Part shown: positions 34,192 to 42,466 of the stretch, piece by piece
Numbering within the stretch: the stretch's first letter is position 1
Layout: each line of letters begins with the position of its first letter
From: UBA6059 sp040219045
GTDB taxonomy: Bacteria > Bacteroidota > Bacteroidia > Cytophagales > Cyclobacteriaceae
Assembly: GCA_965229505.1 (NCBI GenBank)
Contig: OZ245881.1
Coordinates: 1,116,001-1,180,000 of the forward strand
Length of the DNA: 64,000 bases
Reading direction: 5' to 3'
Position numbers and translations under genes: made by a program
Notes under the pieces: model-generated
Databases searched by the model: none
Seen by the model: the letters and a program-made list of their open reading frames with translations, nothing else
What the model was told of the DNA's origin: nothing

Positions 34192-34608
34192 ATGTTTACA
34201 AGCGAGACACAAGTGCGCGTGCGATATGCCGAAACAGACCAGATGGGCTATGTCTATTATGGCAACTACCCCATGTACTATGAGGTAGCCAGGGTTGAGG
34301 CCTTTCGCAAATTGGGGTTTCCGTATAAGAACCTTGAGGACATAGGCATAGGCATGCCTGTGCTGGACATGAATATCAAGTATCATTCTCCCGGAAAGTA
34401 CGATGAGCTCCTGACACTTAGGGTAAAAATTCCTGAGATGCCCACGGCTCGTATCAAGTTTTATTACGAGATATTCAACGAGTCAGGAAAAATGATCAAT
34501 GAGGGTACTACTACGCTGGTCTTTATGAAGATGGAAAATGGTCGCCCCGTTCGACTTCCACAGGTTATGCATGATCTACTGATTCCGTTTTTTAGTGAAA
34601 AGGATTGA
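34192..34608 (+). CDS. Acyl-CoA thioesterase, YbgC/4-hydroxybenzoyl-CoA type hot-dog fold
   Basis: 138 residues. RYAETDQMGYVYYGNYPMYYEVARVEAFRKLG (positions 10-41) contains the catalytic Asp and the YGNY turn of the YbgC-like group. Such enzymes hydrolyse acyl-CoA thioesters; in other bacteria YbgC works near the Tol-Pal envelope system. The start is 2 bp after the mltG stop and its end overlaps the next gene, so it is made with cell-envelope genes. Confidence 0.88.
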   Translation: MFTSETQVRVRYAETDQMGYVYYGNYPMYYEVARVEAFRKLGFPYKNLEDIGIGMPVLDMNIKYHSPGKYDELLTLRVKIPEMPTARIKFYYEIFNESGKMINEGTTTLVFMKMENGRPVRLPQVMHDLLIPFFSEKD

Positions 34609-35554
34609 TCTCCACCGGCATCTGCTATTCAGCACCTCTTATCAGAAATTTCTTACTTATTTAAAAAGTATTAGAGTCAGACGAGGAGACGCTACGCTAT
34701 ACTCAACCATCAACGTGTTTATTGATAAGCTCGGTCAGGATCAGATATTCGAAAAAGCCAATGCAGTTGCGTTTAGCTTCACTCTGGCCATCTTTCCATC
34801 GATTATCTTCCTTTTTACGCTCATTCCTTTCATCCATGCTATCATCCCAGAGGTCGATACAGTCCAGATTATGGACTTTCTGAAGGTTACCCTACCGGAA
34901 AGAATGTACGACGTGACAGCAGGCACTATCGAGGACATCATTGCTATCAAGCGAGGGGGGTTACTCTCGTTCGGAGTGCTATTTGCCCTTTTCCTTGCCA
35001 CCAATGGCGTGAATACCTTAATGCGCGCATTTAATAGCTGCTACAAAACGAAGGAGAAAAGAAGTTTCCTGACCACCCGACTCATTGCCACTGGTATTAC
35101 CATCATGCTGGCTTTCGTCTTGCTACTGGCACTAGTCCTCTTGGTCGTAGGGCAGTTTGTGATTGATTGGTTGTTCAGCTTTGGGATGCTGACCGTAGAC
35201 CTGCTTTACTATACGCTACTACTTGTGAGGTTAGTCATAGTGCTGGTGACCTTCTTTTTGGCCATCTCCCTCATTTACTATCTGGCACCAGCCATTCATG
35301 ATCGCTGGAGATTCTTTTCTTCTGGATCATTTATGGCCGCAGCGATTTGTGTGGCGCTCTCATTTGGTTTTGCTATTTACATCAACAACTTCGCCACCTA
35401 CAATAAGGTGTATGGTTCGATTGGAGTGCTGATCGTACTGATGGTATGGCTGTACATGCTCTCGGCGGTACTGCTGATGGGTTTTGAATGGAATGCCAGT
35501 GCAGACCTGGCCGCTCGACTTGAGCAATCAAAATCGGCCCAAAAAAACAGCTAG
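34595..35554 (+). CDS. YihY/BrkB-family inner-membrane protein
   Basis: 319 residues, start GTG at 34595 overlapping the thioesterase gene by 14 bp. About six hydrophobic segments are visible, for example AFSFTLAIFPSIIFLFTLIP, FGVLFALFLATNGVNTLM and TGITIMLAFVLLLALVLLVV. NGVNTLMRAFN and YLAPAIHDRWRFFSSGS...YNKVYGSIG are hallmarks of the family. YihY proteins were once misnamed ribonuclease BN; their role is not settled. The operon places it with mltG. Confidence 0.88.
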   Translation: MKRIDLHRHLLFSTSYQKFLTYLKSIRVRRGDATLYSTINVFIDKLGQDQIFEKANAVAFSFTLAIFPSIIFLFTLIPFIHAIIPEVDTVQIMDFLKVTLPERMYDVTAGTIEDIIAIKRGGLLSFGVLFALFLATNGVNTLMRAFNSCYKTKEKRSFLTTRLIATGITIMLAFVLLLALVLLVVGQFVIDWLFSFGMLTVDLLYYTLLLVRLVIVLVTFFLAISLIYYLAPAIHDRWRFFSSGSFMAAAICVALSFGFAIYINNFATYNKVYGSIGVLIVLMVWLYMLSAVLLMGFEWNASADLAARLEQSKSAQKNS

Positions 35555-35558
35555 CCAC

Positions 35559-35588
35559 TTGCCAAAATCGAGAATTCATCTACATTTG
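35559..35588 (+). promoter_or_regulatory. Promoter of tRNA-Ser
   Basis: TTG (35559-35561), 19 bp, then TACATTTG (35581-35588) match the Bacteroidota promoter consensus with ideal spacing, 34 bp before the mature tRNA 5' end. Confidence 0.72.
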
Positions 35589-35622
35589 CATTCCCATTCG
35601 CAAGAATGGTTTTTTATTGACT

Positions 35623-35707
35623 AGAGGTGTGGCAGAGTGGTCGAATGCGGCGGTCTTGAAAACCGTTGTACCGCGAGGTACCGGGGGTTCGAATCCCTCC
35701 ACCTCTG
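35623..35707 (+). tRNA. tRNA-Ser (anticodon UGA)
   Basis: 85 bases without an encoded CCA. The 7-bp acceptor stem pairs AGAGGTG with CACCTCT. The anticodon loop CTTGAAA sits on a GCGGT/ACCGT stem and gives anticodon TGA. A long variable arm (about TTGTACCGCGAGGTACC) is present, as expected for serine tRNA, and the T-arm contains GGTTCGAATCC. The discriminator base is G, the usual serine identity element. It has its own promoter and a terminator just downstream. Confidence 0.96.
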
Positions 35708-35712
35708 CAAGC

Positions 35713-35743
35713 AAAACCCTGACAGATTTGTCAGGGTTTTTTT
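35713..35743 (+). terminator. Terminator after tRNA-Ser
   Basis: AAAACCCTGACA GATT TGTCAGGGTTTT is a perfect 12-bp stem with a 4-base loop followed by TTT. It starts 6 bp after the tRNA. Confidence 0.9.
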
Positions 35744-35865
35744 ATGTCTCACCGAATTGGTTTTTAGAGTTTCATCATGACCATTCAACCCAATCCTTCT
35801 GCCTATCCCAGCTTTTGACCTTATCTTTAGCCTATCTGAATATGATCAACAATAATCTAAGACCT

Positions 35866-37509
35866 ATGATACATCATCTAAAATCACTACTACTGGGAGC
35901 ATTGATGTTGCTGGTAAGCAGCGAGCTCGCAATCGCTCAGTCTGACTACTCCGAACTTGTGTCGCTATTCAACGAATGGCGGGCATTTGAGAAGCCGCCG
36001 CTCAGAGAAGGTGCCCCGGACTACACGGCCGAAACTTTCGACAAAAGATGGCCGGAGTTCAAAAAACTACAAGCAAAGCTCAATGACCTGGACACAGCGG
36101 GCTGGCCTGTAGACAAGCAGGTCGACTGGTATGTGGTCTGGGCTGAGATGAACGGTTACGACTTCAACCACAACATCCTGAAGCCCTGGGTACGCGATCC
36201 AGCTTATTATAAGTCGATGTGGATGAGTCGAAGCGACGTGCCTGCACATGAGGGTCCTACCCATCACATGACCACTGAGATATGGACGTATGAGTTCCCA
36301 CTCAGCAAGGAAGAGCGCGAGCGCCTACTCGGCGATCTGGCAGTGATCCCTCCTCTCAATGAGCAAGCTAAACTCAACCTTAAGGATGGCAATGCCAAAG
36401 AGCTATTCACAGCAGGCATCCGAGACATTCGCACTCAGAGCAAAGACTTGAAGACCATACTTGACAAGCCCGGAATCGATAAGGATAAAAAGATCAAGGC
36501 GGCTGTAGATGCTGCCGTCGCGTCTACCGAAAATCTAGTGGTATGGCTCGAGGCAGAAGCTAAGAATAAGACCGGTCCATCCGGTATCGGCAAAGACAAC
36601 TACACCTGGTATTTGCAGAACGTCCACCTCGTGCCGCTGACATGGGAAGATGAGGTGATGATCCTCAAGCGTGAGTTAGCAAGAGCATGGTCGTCACTCA
36701 AGCTGGAAGAGCATCGCAATCGCAACCTACCTGAGCTAAAAGATGCCAGTTCTCCCGAGGAATATAATGCCATGGCCGAGAAGGCGGCTGTCAGTCTTAT
36801 GAGCTTTTTGGAAGATCAGGATATTGTGACCGTAAAAGATTACTGGGATCCTGCCCTAAGGGAGCATCTGGGAAGTTACGTACCGAAGGAAAGACGCAAC
36901 TTCTTTCTCATCGGTGAGCATTATGACCCTCGTCCTTTGTACTCACATTTCTATCATTGGTTTGAGCTAGCGCGAATGGACAATGAGCCCCACAGCAGCC
37001 CTATCCGCAAAGGTCCGGTGCTTTATAATATTTATGACTCCAGAAATGAAGGAACAGCCACAGCGGTGGAGGAAATTTTCATGCATGCGGGGCTCTATGA
37101 AGACAGTCCCAGAGCAAGAGAGATCGTCTACATCATGGTCGCCCAGCGTGCGGCGAGAGGATTAGGCTCTCTTTACGCACATGCGAATGAGATGACCATG
37201 GAAGAGGCCGGTGGTATTCACTCTGAGTGGACACCTCGCGGCTGGATGAAGACTGAAAAAGAACTCCTTCTTTTTGAGCAGCATCTCTACATGCGTCAGC
37301 CAGGTTACGGTAGTAGCTATATTACTGGTAAGTACTTACTCGAAAGTGCCATGGCAGAGTATGCCCAGGTTAAAGAGAACAAGGGCGAGGAATTCAAACT
37401 GAAGAACTTCTTTGATGATCTCAATTCCATTGGTTGCATTCCCATTTCGCTAGGACACTGGCAGATGACAGGGGTCGACGATCATGTGCGCATGTTTGAC
37501 GGCAAGTAG
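35866..37509 (+). CDS. Secreted DUF885-like protein
   Basis: 547 residues from ATG 35866; an open frame to 35617 runs through the tRNA and terminator and is not the real start. The signal peptide is HHLKSLLLGALMLLVSSELAIA, with mature start QSDY. The body is alpha-helical and Lys/Glu-rich, with HYDPRPLYSHFYHWFELAR, DSRNEGTATAVEEIFMHAGL and LYAHANEMTMEEA resembling the helical DUF885 family. The usual His-Glu metal motif HExxPGH of that family is not visible, so peptidase activity is doubtful. Periplasmic or exported; function unknown. Confidence 0.72.
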   Translation: MIHHLKSLLLGALMLLVSSELAIAQSDYSELVSLFNEWRAFEKPPLREGAPDYTAETFDKRWPEFKKLQAKLNDLDTAGWPVDKQVDWYVVWAEMNGYDFNHNILKPWVRDPAYYKSMWMSRSDVPAHEGPTHHMTTEIWTYEFPLSKEERERLLGDLAVIPPLNEQAKLNLKDGNAKELFTAGIRDIRTQSKDLKTILDKPGIDKDKKIKAAVDAAVASTENLVVWLEAEAKNKTGPSGIGKDNYTWYLQNVHLVPLTWEDEVMILKRELARAWSSLKLEEHRNRNLPELKDASSPEEYNAMAEKAAVSLMSFLEDQDIVTVKDYWDPALREHLGSYVPKERRNFFLIGEHYDPRPLYSHFYHWFELARMDNEPHSSPIRKGPVLYNIYDSRNEGTATAVEEIFMHAGLYEDSPRAREIVYIMVAQRAARGLGSLYAHANEMTMEEAGGIHSEWTPRGWMKTEKELLLFEQHLYMRQPGYGSSYITGKYLLESAMAEYAQVKENKGEEFKLKNFFDDLNSIGCIPISLGHWQMTGVDDHVRMFDGK

Positions 37510-37540
37510 GTTAGAATATTCTGGTAGGTAAAAGACATAA

Positions 37541-38462
37541 ATGATCTCAATAGGCATCATAGGTCTTGGATGGGTAGGCTCGAGTGTGGCCATATCCGTC
37601 CTGCACCGAGGCATATGTCAGGAGCTGCTGCTCAATGATGCCCGACCAGGTCTGGCTGGCAAAGGGAGAGGCCATGGACTTCAACCATGGCTCCTCTTTT
37701 TTTCCTTCCACTAACGTGAAAGCGGTCGATATCCCTGAGATGATGCACTGCAATGCCATAGTCATCACTGCAGGCAGGGGAGGAAGTCCTACCGAGTCGC
37801 GACTCGATCTGCTCAACGACAATATCAAGATCGCCCGGGACATCTCAAATCAGCTGGCCGGCTACAAGGGGATGTTGGTCATAGTCGCCAACCCGGTGGA
37901 TATCCTCACCTACTTCTATCAAAAGTTCACCGGGCTTCCATCGGGTCGGGTGATAGGCACAGGTACTTTTCTGGATACAGCGCGACTTAGAGAAATGGTC
38001 GGTCGCCGACTCAATGTAGACCCTCGCAGTGTCCATGCCAAGGTGATCGGTGAGCACGGCGACTCTGAAGTAGTACTCTGGTCAGAGGCCAATATCGGTG
38101 GCATGTCACTCAGAGAATGGAAGGGCTGGGAGCAAAGCTATGAGTCCGAAATTGCTGAAAAGGTGAAGCGGGCTGCTTACGATATCATCAAGAAAAAGGG
38201 CGCGACGAACCATGCGATTGGACTGGTCACTGCCACGCTGCTAAAGTGGATACTCCGGGGTGAGCGAAGAGTGATTACACTTTCTACGGCACTCAATGGC
38301 CCATTTGGGTTGTCCGACCTGGCCATCTCCCTGCCCTCATTGGTAAGCGAAAATGGTGTGGAAGAAGTCCTCGAAGTGACGATGGACGAAAGTGAAAAAA
38401 CAGCTTTCCTTCATTCTGCCGATGTGATCACAAAAGCGATCCAGGGTACAGACTATGCTTGA
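37541..38462 (+). pseudogene. Lactate/malate dehydrogenase-type 2-hydroxyacid dehydrogenase, frameshifted
   Basis: The start MISIGIIGLGWVGSSVAISVLHRG (Rossmann GxGxxG) reads in one frame, while GEAMDFNHG onward reads in another. The break coincides with a tandem CTGGCTGG at 37652-37659; removing one CTGG restores DARPGLAKGEAMDFNHG, the normal family spacing, and gives about 305 residues. Catalytic residues in the second part are present: the Arg in ESRLDL, Asp and Arg in FLDTARLR, and His in GEHGDSEV. The residue that sets lactate (Gln) or malate (Arg) preference aligns with Gly in AGRGGSPTESR, so the substrate is unclear. As given, only a short N-terminal piece or an internal start near 37584 could be translated. 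Confidence 0.75.
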
Positions 38463-38616
38463 TCAATTAGCCATTTAAGGTTTTTGAAGGCCTATCCACC
38501 ACAGACGACCGGGGAATGAGCCTCTTCTTTTCAATTCTCAAATCGTCCATTATCAATTATTTGTCTGTCGTTCTGTCAGTAAAATATACTGGCGCGGTAT
38601 TCGTCAACAAGGGGTT

Positions 38617-40353
38617 ATGACGAGAGAAAAAGTATCCTTTGCCTGGGCTTTCAGAGAATTCATCTGGCCGAGAAAGAAAATAGTCCTCATTGGCCTGGTC
38701 CTGATTATCTTCAGAAGCTTATCGGGCCTTGTGCTACCCTATGAGAGTAAGCGCCTGATTGATGATGTGATCCCATCGAATGATATGGACGCACTGCTGA
38801 TGCTACTTGGCGTAGTGTGCGCCTCGATACTTATCCAGGCCATAACCTCCTTTTCTCTCACAAGACTCCTCAGCGTGGAAGCGCAGCACCTGATCTCCAT
38901 ACTACGTGCTCAGGTGCAAAAGAAACTGCTCAAACTGCCTATCGGCTTTTTCGACAATCAAAAGTCCGGTGCTTTGGTCTCCAGGGTCATGACAGACGTG
39001 GAAGGCGTCCGCAACCTGGTAGGTACTGGCCTGGTTCAGCTCATTGGCGGTAGCCTGACCTCCATCCTATCACTGGTCATCTTGATCAAGATCAATGCTA
39101 CCATGACAGTATTTGTACTTGTTCCGGTAATTGTCTTTGCGCTAGTCGCCTTGAAGGCATTTGGCTATATCCGACCGATCTTCCGCAAGCGTGGCGAGAT
39201 CAATGCTGAGGTGACTGGTCGCCTAACGGAAACCCTGAACGGTGTACGCGTCATCAAGGGTTTCAACGCCGAGGAGCAGGAGAATGCCACTTTCGAAAAA
39301 GGAGTCGAGCGGCTCTACCTCAATGTAAAGGACAGCCTTACCGCCACAGCGCTCGTCACCAGCTCAGCTACCTTCTTGCTTGGACTCGCGTCAGCCGGTA
39401 TTATGGGTATCGGAGGCTATTTCATCATGAACAATACCATGACCTACGGCGACTTTGTCTCTTTTACATTATTCCTGGGGTTCCTAATAGCCCCTATCGT
39501 GCAAATGAGCAATATCGGTAGTCAGCTGACTGAAGCTATGGCAGGTCTTGATCGCACGCAGGAGCTAATGAATATGACAGAGGAAGACGATCCTACAGCT
39601 CGCTCGGTCAAACTTACTAACGTCAAGGGTGACATCATTTTCAATGATGTGTCATTCAGCTATGAAGAAACCAAAGAGGTGCTACATGGTATTTCGTTTG
39701 ATGCACCTGCGGGTAGTGTCACTGCACTTGTTGGATCGAGTGGCTCAGGTAAGACCACTATTGCTGGGCTGGCAGCCACCTTCCTCAATCCAAAAAGTGG
39801 CAGCATCACGATCGATGGGCAGGATGTGTCCAAGATCAACCTGGCCAGCTTCCGTTCTCATTTGGCAGTCGTGCTTCAGGACGACTTTTTATTTGAGGGT
39901 ACTATTCGTGAGAATATTGCTTTTGCCCGACAAAATGCTTCTGAGGAGCAAATTGTCGATGCGGTAAAGGGTGCGTACGTCAATGAATTTTCCGATAGGT
40001 TTGACGAAGGCCTGGATACGGTCATTGGAGAAAGAGGTGTCAAGCTATCAGGCGGTCAGCGTCAGCGGATCTCCATCGCCAGAGCATTATTGGCCAATCC
40101 GAAAATCCTGATTCTGGATGAGGCCACATCCAACCTGGATACGGAGAGTGAGACCTTCATCCAGAAAAGTTTGCAAAGTCTCATGGAGAACCGCACCACT
40201 TTTGTGATCGCCCACAGGCTCAGCACCATCCGAAAAGCTGACCAGATATTGGTGATAGAGGACGGCAGAATTGCCGAAAGGGGTACTCATGATGAGTTAA
40301 TAGCTAAAGAAGGTCGGTACTATCAGCTCTACACTTATCAGAGTAGGATTTGA
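38617..40353 (+). CDS. ABC transporter, fused permease/ATP-binding protein (MsbA/multidrug-like)
   Basis: 578 residues, a half-transporter. Residues about 1-320 are a six-TM type IV exporter domain. The nucleotide-binding domain has Walker A GSSGSGKT (about 375), Q-loop VVLQDDFLFEGTIRENIAF, signature LSGGQRQRISIARALL, Walker B ILILDEAT and H-loop IAHRLS. It probably acts as a homodimer exporting a lipid or drug-like cargo; MsbA-like flippase function is one option but not shown. It stands alone, without neighbouring LPS genes. Confidence 0.93.
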   Translation: MTREKVSFAWAFREFIWPRKKIVLIGLVLIIFRSLSGLVLPYESKRLIDDVIPSNDMDALLMLLGVVCASILIQAITSFSLTRLLSVEAQHLISILRAQVQKKLLKLPIGFFDNQKSGALVSRVMTDVEGVRNLVGTGLVQLIGGSLTSILSLVILIKINATMTVFVLVPVIVFALVALKAFGYIRPIFRKRGEINAEVTGRLTETLNGVRVIKGFNAEEQENATFEKGVERLYLNVKDSLTATALVTSSATFLLGLASAGIMGIGGYFIMNNTMTYGDFVSFTLFLGFLIAPIVQMSNIGSQLTEAMAGLDRTQELMNMTEEDDPTARSVKLTNVKGDIIFNDVSFSYEETKEVLHGISFDAPAGSVTALVGSSGSGKTTIAGLAATFLNPKSGSITIDGQDVSKINLASFRSHLAVVLQDDFLFEGTIRENIAFARQNASEEQIVDAVKGAYVNEFSDRFDEGLDTVIGERGVKLSGGQRQRISIARALLANPKILILDEATSNLDTESETFIQKSLQSLMENRTTFVIAHRLSTIRKADQILVIEDGRIAERGTHDELIAKEGRYYQLYTYQSRI

Positions 40354-40461
40354 TAATCTCAGGAAGCAAAATTCTCAGGCTGATTTTACATTATCAAAGC
40401 CTCAGGTCTATTGAATTTTGCTGTCCAGTGCGTAATTTGGCTGACTAAATGAATCTGTAGT

Positions 40462-40983
40462 ATGTACCAACCTGAAATCTGGGTCAATTTTTTTGAAGAA
40501 AACATGAGGTCGGTACTCGTTACTCTTGGGGTAACAGTGCTCTTCGTGTTGATACGCTCTATTATGCTTAGGCTGATTAAGCGTCATTCGCGCAACCGCG
40601 AAGTGCCAGATGACAGACAGGTCTACATTATCAAGCTTTCCAATATATTATTGATCCTACTCTTTCTGACAGTGCTGGGAGCCGCATGGGAGATTTCCCT
40701 CAAGGGTTTGTCAGTTTACTTCGCTTCCATTTTTACGGTAGTAGGTGTAGCGTTATTCGCGACCTGGTCAATACTCAGCAACCTCACGGCTTCTATTATT
40801 ATCTTTTTCTTTTTCCCCTACAGGATTGGTCAGAAGGTCAAGATCGTCGACGGTGACAACTCAATAGAAGGTAAAATCTCCGATATCACACTGTTCTATG
40901 TGATGATAGAGACCCTTGACAACAAGATGTGTTCGTATCCGAATAATCTTGCGATTCAGAGACCGCTGCTGCTCTCAGACTAG
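40462..40983 (+). CDS. Small MscS-family mechanosensitive channel-like protein
   Basis: 173 residues. Three hydrophobic segments (VLVTLGVTVLFVLIRSI, ILLILLFLTVLGAAWE, FASIFTVVGVALFATWSILS) lead into the MscS beta-domain start FPYRIGQKVKIVDGDNSIEGKISDITLFYVMIETLDN. It lacks the large C-terminal cytoplasmic alpha-beta domain of MscS (286 residues in E. coli), so it is a minimal form. The stop codon overlaps the stop of the convergent MFS gene by 3 bp (shared CTAG). Confidence 0.82.
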   Translation: MYQPEIWVNFFEENMRSVLVTLGVTVLFVLIRSIMLRLIKRHSRNREVPDDRQVYIIKLSNILLILLFLTVLGAAWEISLKGLSVYFASIFTVVGVALFATWSILSNLTASIIIFFFFPYRIGQKVKIVDGDNSIEGKISDITLFYVMIETLDNKMCSYPNNLAIQRPLLLSD

Positions 40984-42332
40984 TCCTGCTTGACCAATCT
41001 GGCCTGTAGGTCTTCCAGTGAGACTCCTTTAGTTTCTGGCATCACAAAAGCCACAAAAGCTAGCTGTATCACCATAAAACCTGCGAAAATAGCAAACACG
41101 GCTGCTGGCCCAAGAAAGTCAGGGTTCATCAACATAGGCATCATGGCCGGGATAATGGCGGCCAACCACCAGTGAACAGAAGTGCCAAAGGATTGTCCGG
41201 CAGAGCGAATATTGTTGGGGAATATCTCTGAGATAAAAACCCAAATCACAGCCCCCTGACCAACGGCATGGGCTCCTATAAAAAGAAAAAGTGCGACGGG
41301 CACCACCCCGCTCCATCCGTAAGTGAAGGCAAGTGATGCTGTAGCTAACGTAATGATGTAACCTACCGAACCAATGTACATGAGTTGCCTGCGACCAAGG
41401 CGGTCGATAAGCACAACTCCCAAAATGGTAAAAATCAGATTGGCAACACCCAGCCCGACAGAGCTCAACAATCCCGCCTGACCTTCCAATCCCGCAGCTT
41501 CAAAGATTCTGGTGGCGTAATAGAGCAAAGCATTGATACCGCTGAACTGATTGAAGAACGAGATGGAAAATGCCAGCATCAATGGTACCTTATACTTTCG
41601 TGTGAAAAGCCATTCCTTCTTTTGAGGCTCGTTGTTTGATTGATCTTGCACCAAACTAATTTGTCTTTCCGCCTCTTCGGGTGAGCAAATCAGGGCAAAC
41701 ACTCTGCGCGCCGCTTCGATATTCCCACGCTTGACAATGAGCCATCTCGGGCTTTCGGGTACTTTGGTAACTAAGAGCGTATATATAAGCGCGGGTATAG
41801 CCTCCACTCCTATCATCCACCGCCAGGAGTCGATGGTAATGAACGTTCCTATTAGATAATTGGAGACGAAGGCTACCAAAATGCCAAAGACAATATTGAG
41901 CTGATAAAGCGCCACCAGTTGTCCGCGTTTCTCCGCCGGGGCTATCTCTGATACAAACGCAGGTGCAGCTATCGTAGAAGCCCCCACACCTAATCCACCC
42001 AAAAATCTGAAAAACACAAATGTCCATGGATCACTTACCATGGCTGACCCTACAGCCGAAATCGTGTAAAGTATACCAATTAAGATTAAGGTGCTTCGGC
42101 GACCAATTTTGTCATTTGGGATACCTCCAAACATCGCTCCTATCACCGTACCCCACAGCGCTGAGGCCACCACGATCCAACCGTGAAATGCGTCATTATT
42201 TCCGAAGAGCGTGTAATCCTTCCACATTGCCTGGAGATCTTGCTCGGCTCCATTGATCACGATCGTATCAAAGCCAAACAGAAATCCTGCCAGCGCGGCA
42301 ACTATGGAGAAGTAGAGCAAATTGCCTTTCAT
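40980..42332 (-). CDS. MFS sugar-porter-family transporter
   Basis: 450 residues with 12 predicted helices. Family signatures are GGIPNDKIGRRSTLI (loop 2-3), FRFLGGLGVGASTIAAPAFVSEIAP (helix 4), PESPRWLI (after helix 6), DRLGRRQLMYIG (loop 8-9) and PETKGVSLEDLQ at the end. These match sugar:H+ symporters such as XylE or glucose transporters, with probable substrates of hexoses, pentoses or inositol. No catabolic genes are adjacent. It is divergent from the SLC12-like gene across a 134-bp promoter region. Confidence 0.92.
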   Translation of the reverse strand: MKGNLLYFSIVAALAGFLFGFDTIVINGAEQDLQAMWKDYTLFGNNDAFHGWIVVASALWGTVIGAMFGGIPNDKIGRRSTLILIGILYTISAVGSAMVSDPWTFVFFRFLGGLGVGASTIAAPAFVSEIAPAEKRGQLVALYQLNIVFGILVAFVSNYLIGTFITIDSWRWMIGVEAIPALIYTLLVTKVPESPRWLIVKRGNIEAARRVFALICSPEEAERQISLVQDQSNNEPQKKEWLFTRKYKVPLMLAFSISFFNQFSGINALLYYATRIFEAAGLEGQAGLLSSVGLGVANLIFTILGVVLIDRLGRRQLMYIGSVGYIITLATASLAFTYGWSGVVPVALFLFIGAHAVGQGAVIWVFISEIFPNNIRSAGQSFGTSVHWWLAAIIPAMMPMLMNPDFLGPAAVFAIFAGFMVIQLAFVAFVMPETKGVSLEDLQARLVKQD

Positions 42333-42466
42333 AGTGAAGGGGTTAAGTTAGTTGGTCGTGACAATCTGATAACTTTTGGTGTAAGAACAAAATATCGCAA
42401 TCCACTCAAGGCATTTCATAAAACTTCGAGATTGATCTTGGCTTATGGGTATATTTAGTCCGCTAA

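Noticed and set aside
35617..35865. N-terminal extension of the DUF885-like gene
   Set aside because: It is an open frame through tRNA-Ser and its terminator. The signal peptide starts at 35866.
37584..37660. Internal start for the dehydrogenase (37584)
   Set aside because: The residues before GEAMDFNHG in that frame are not family-like, whereas the other frame from 37541 gives a perfect Rossmann start.
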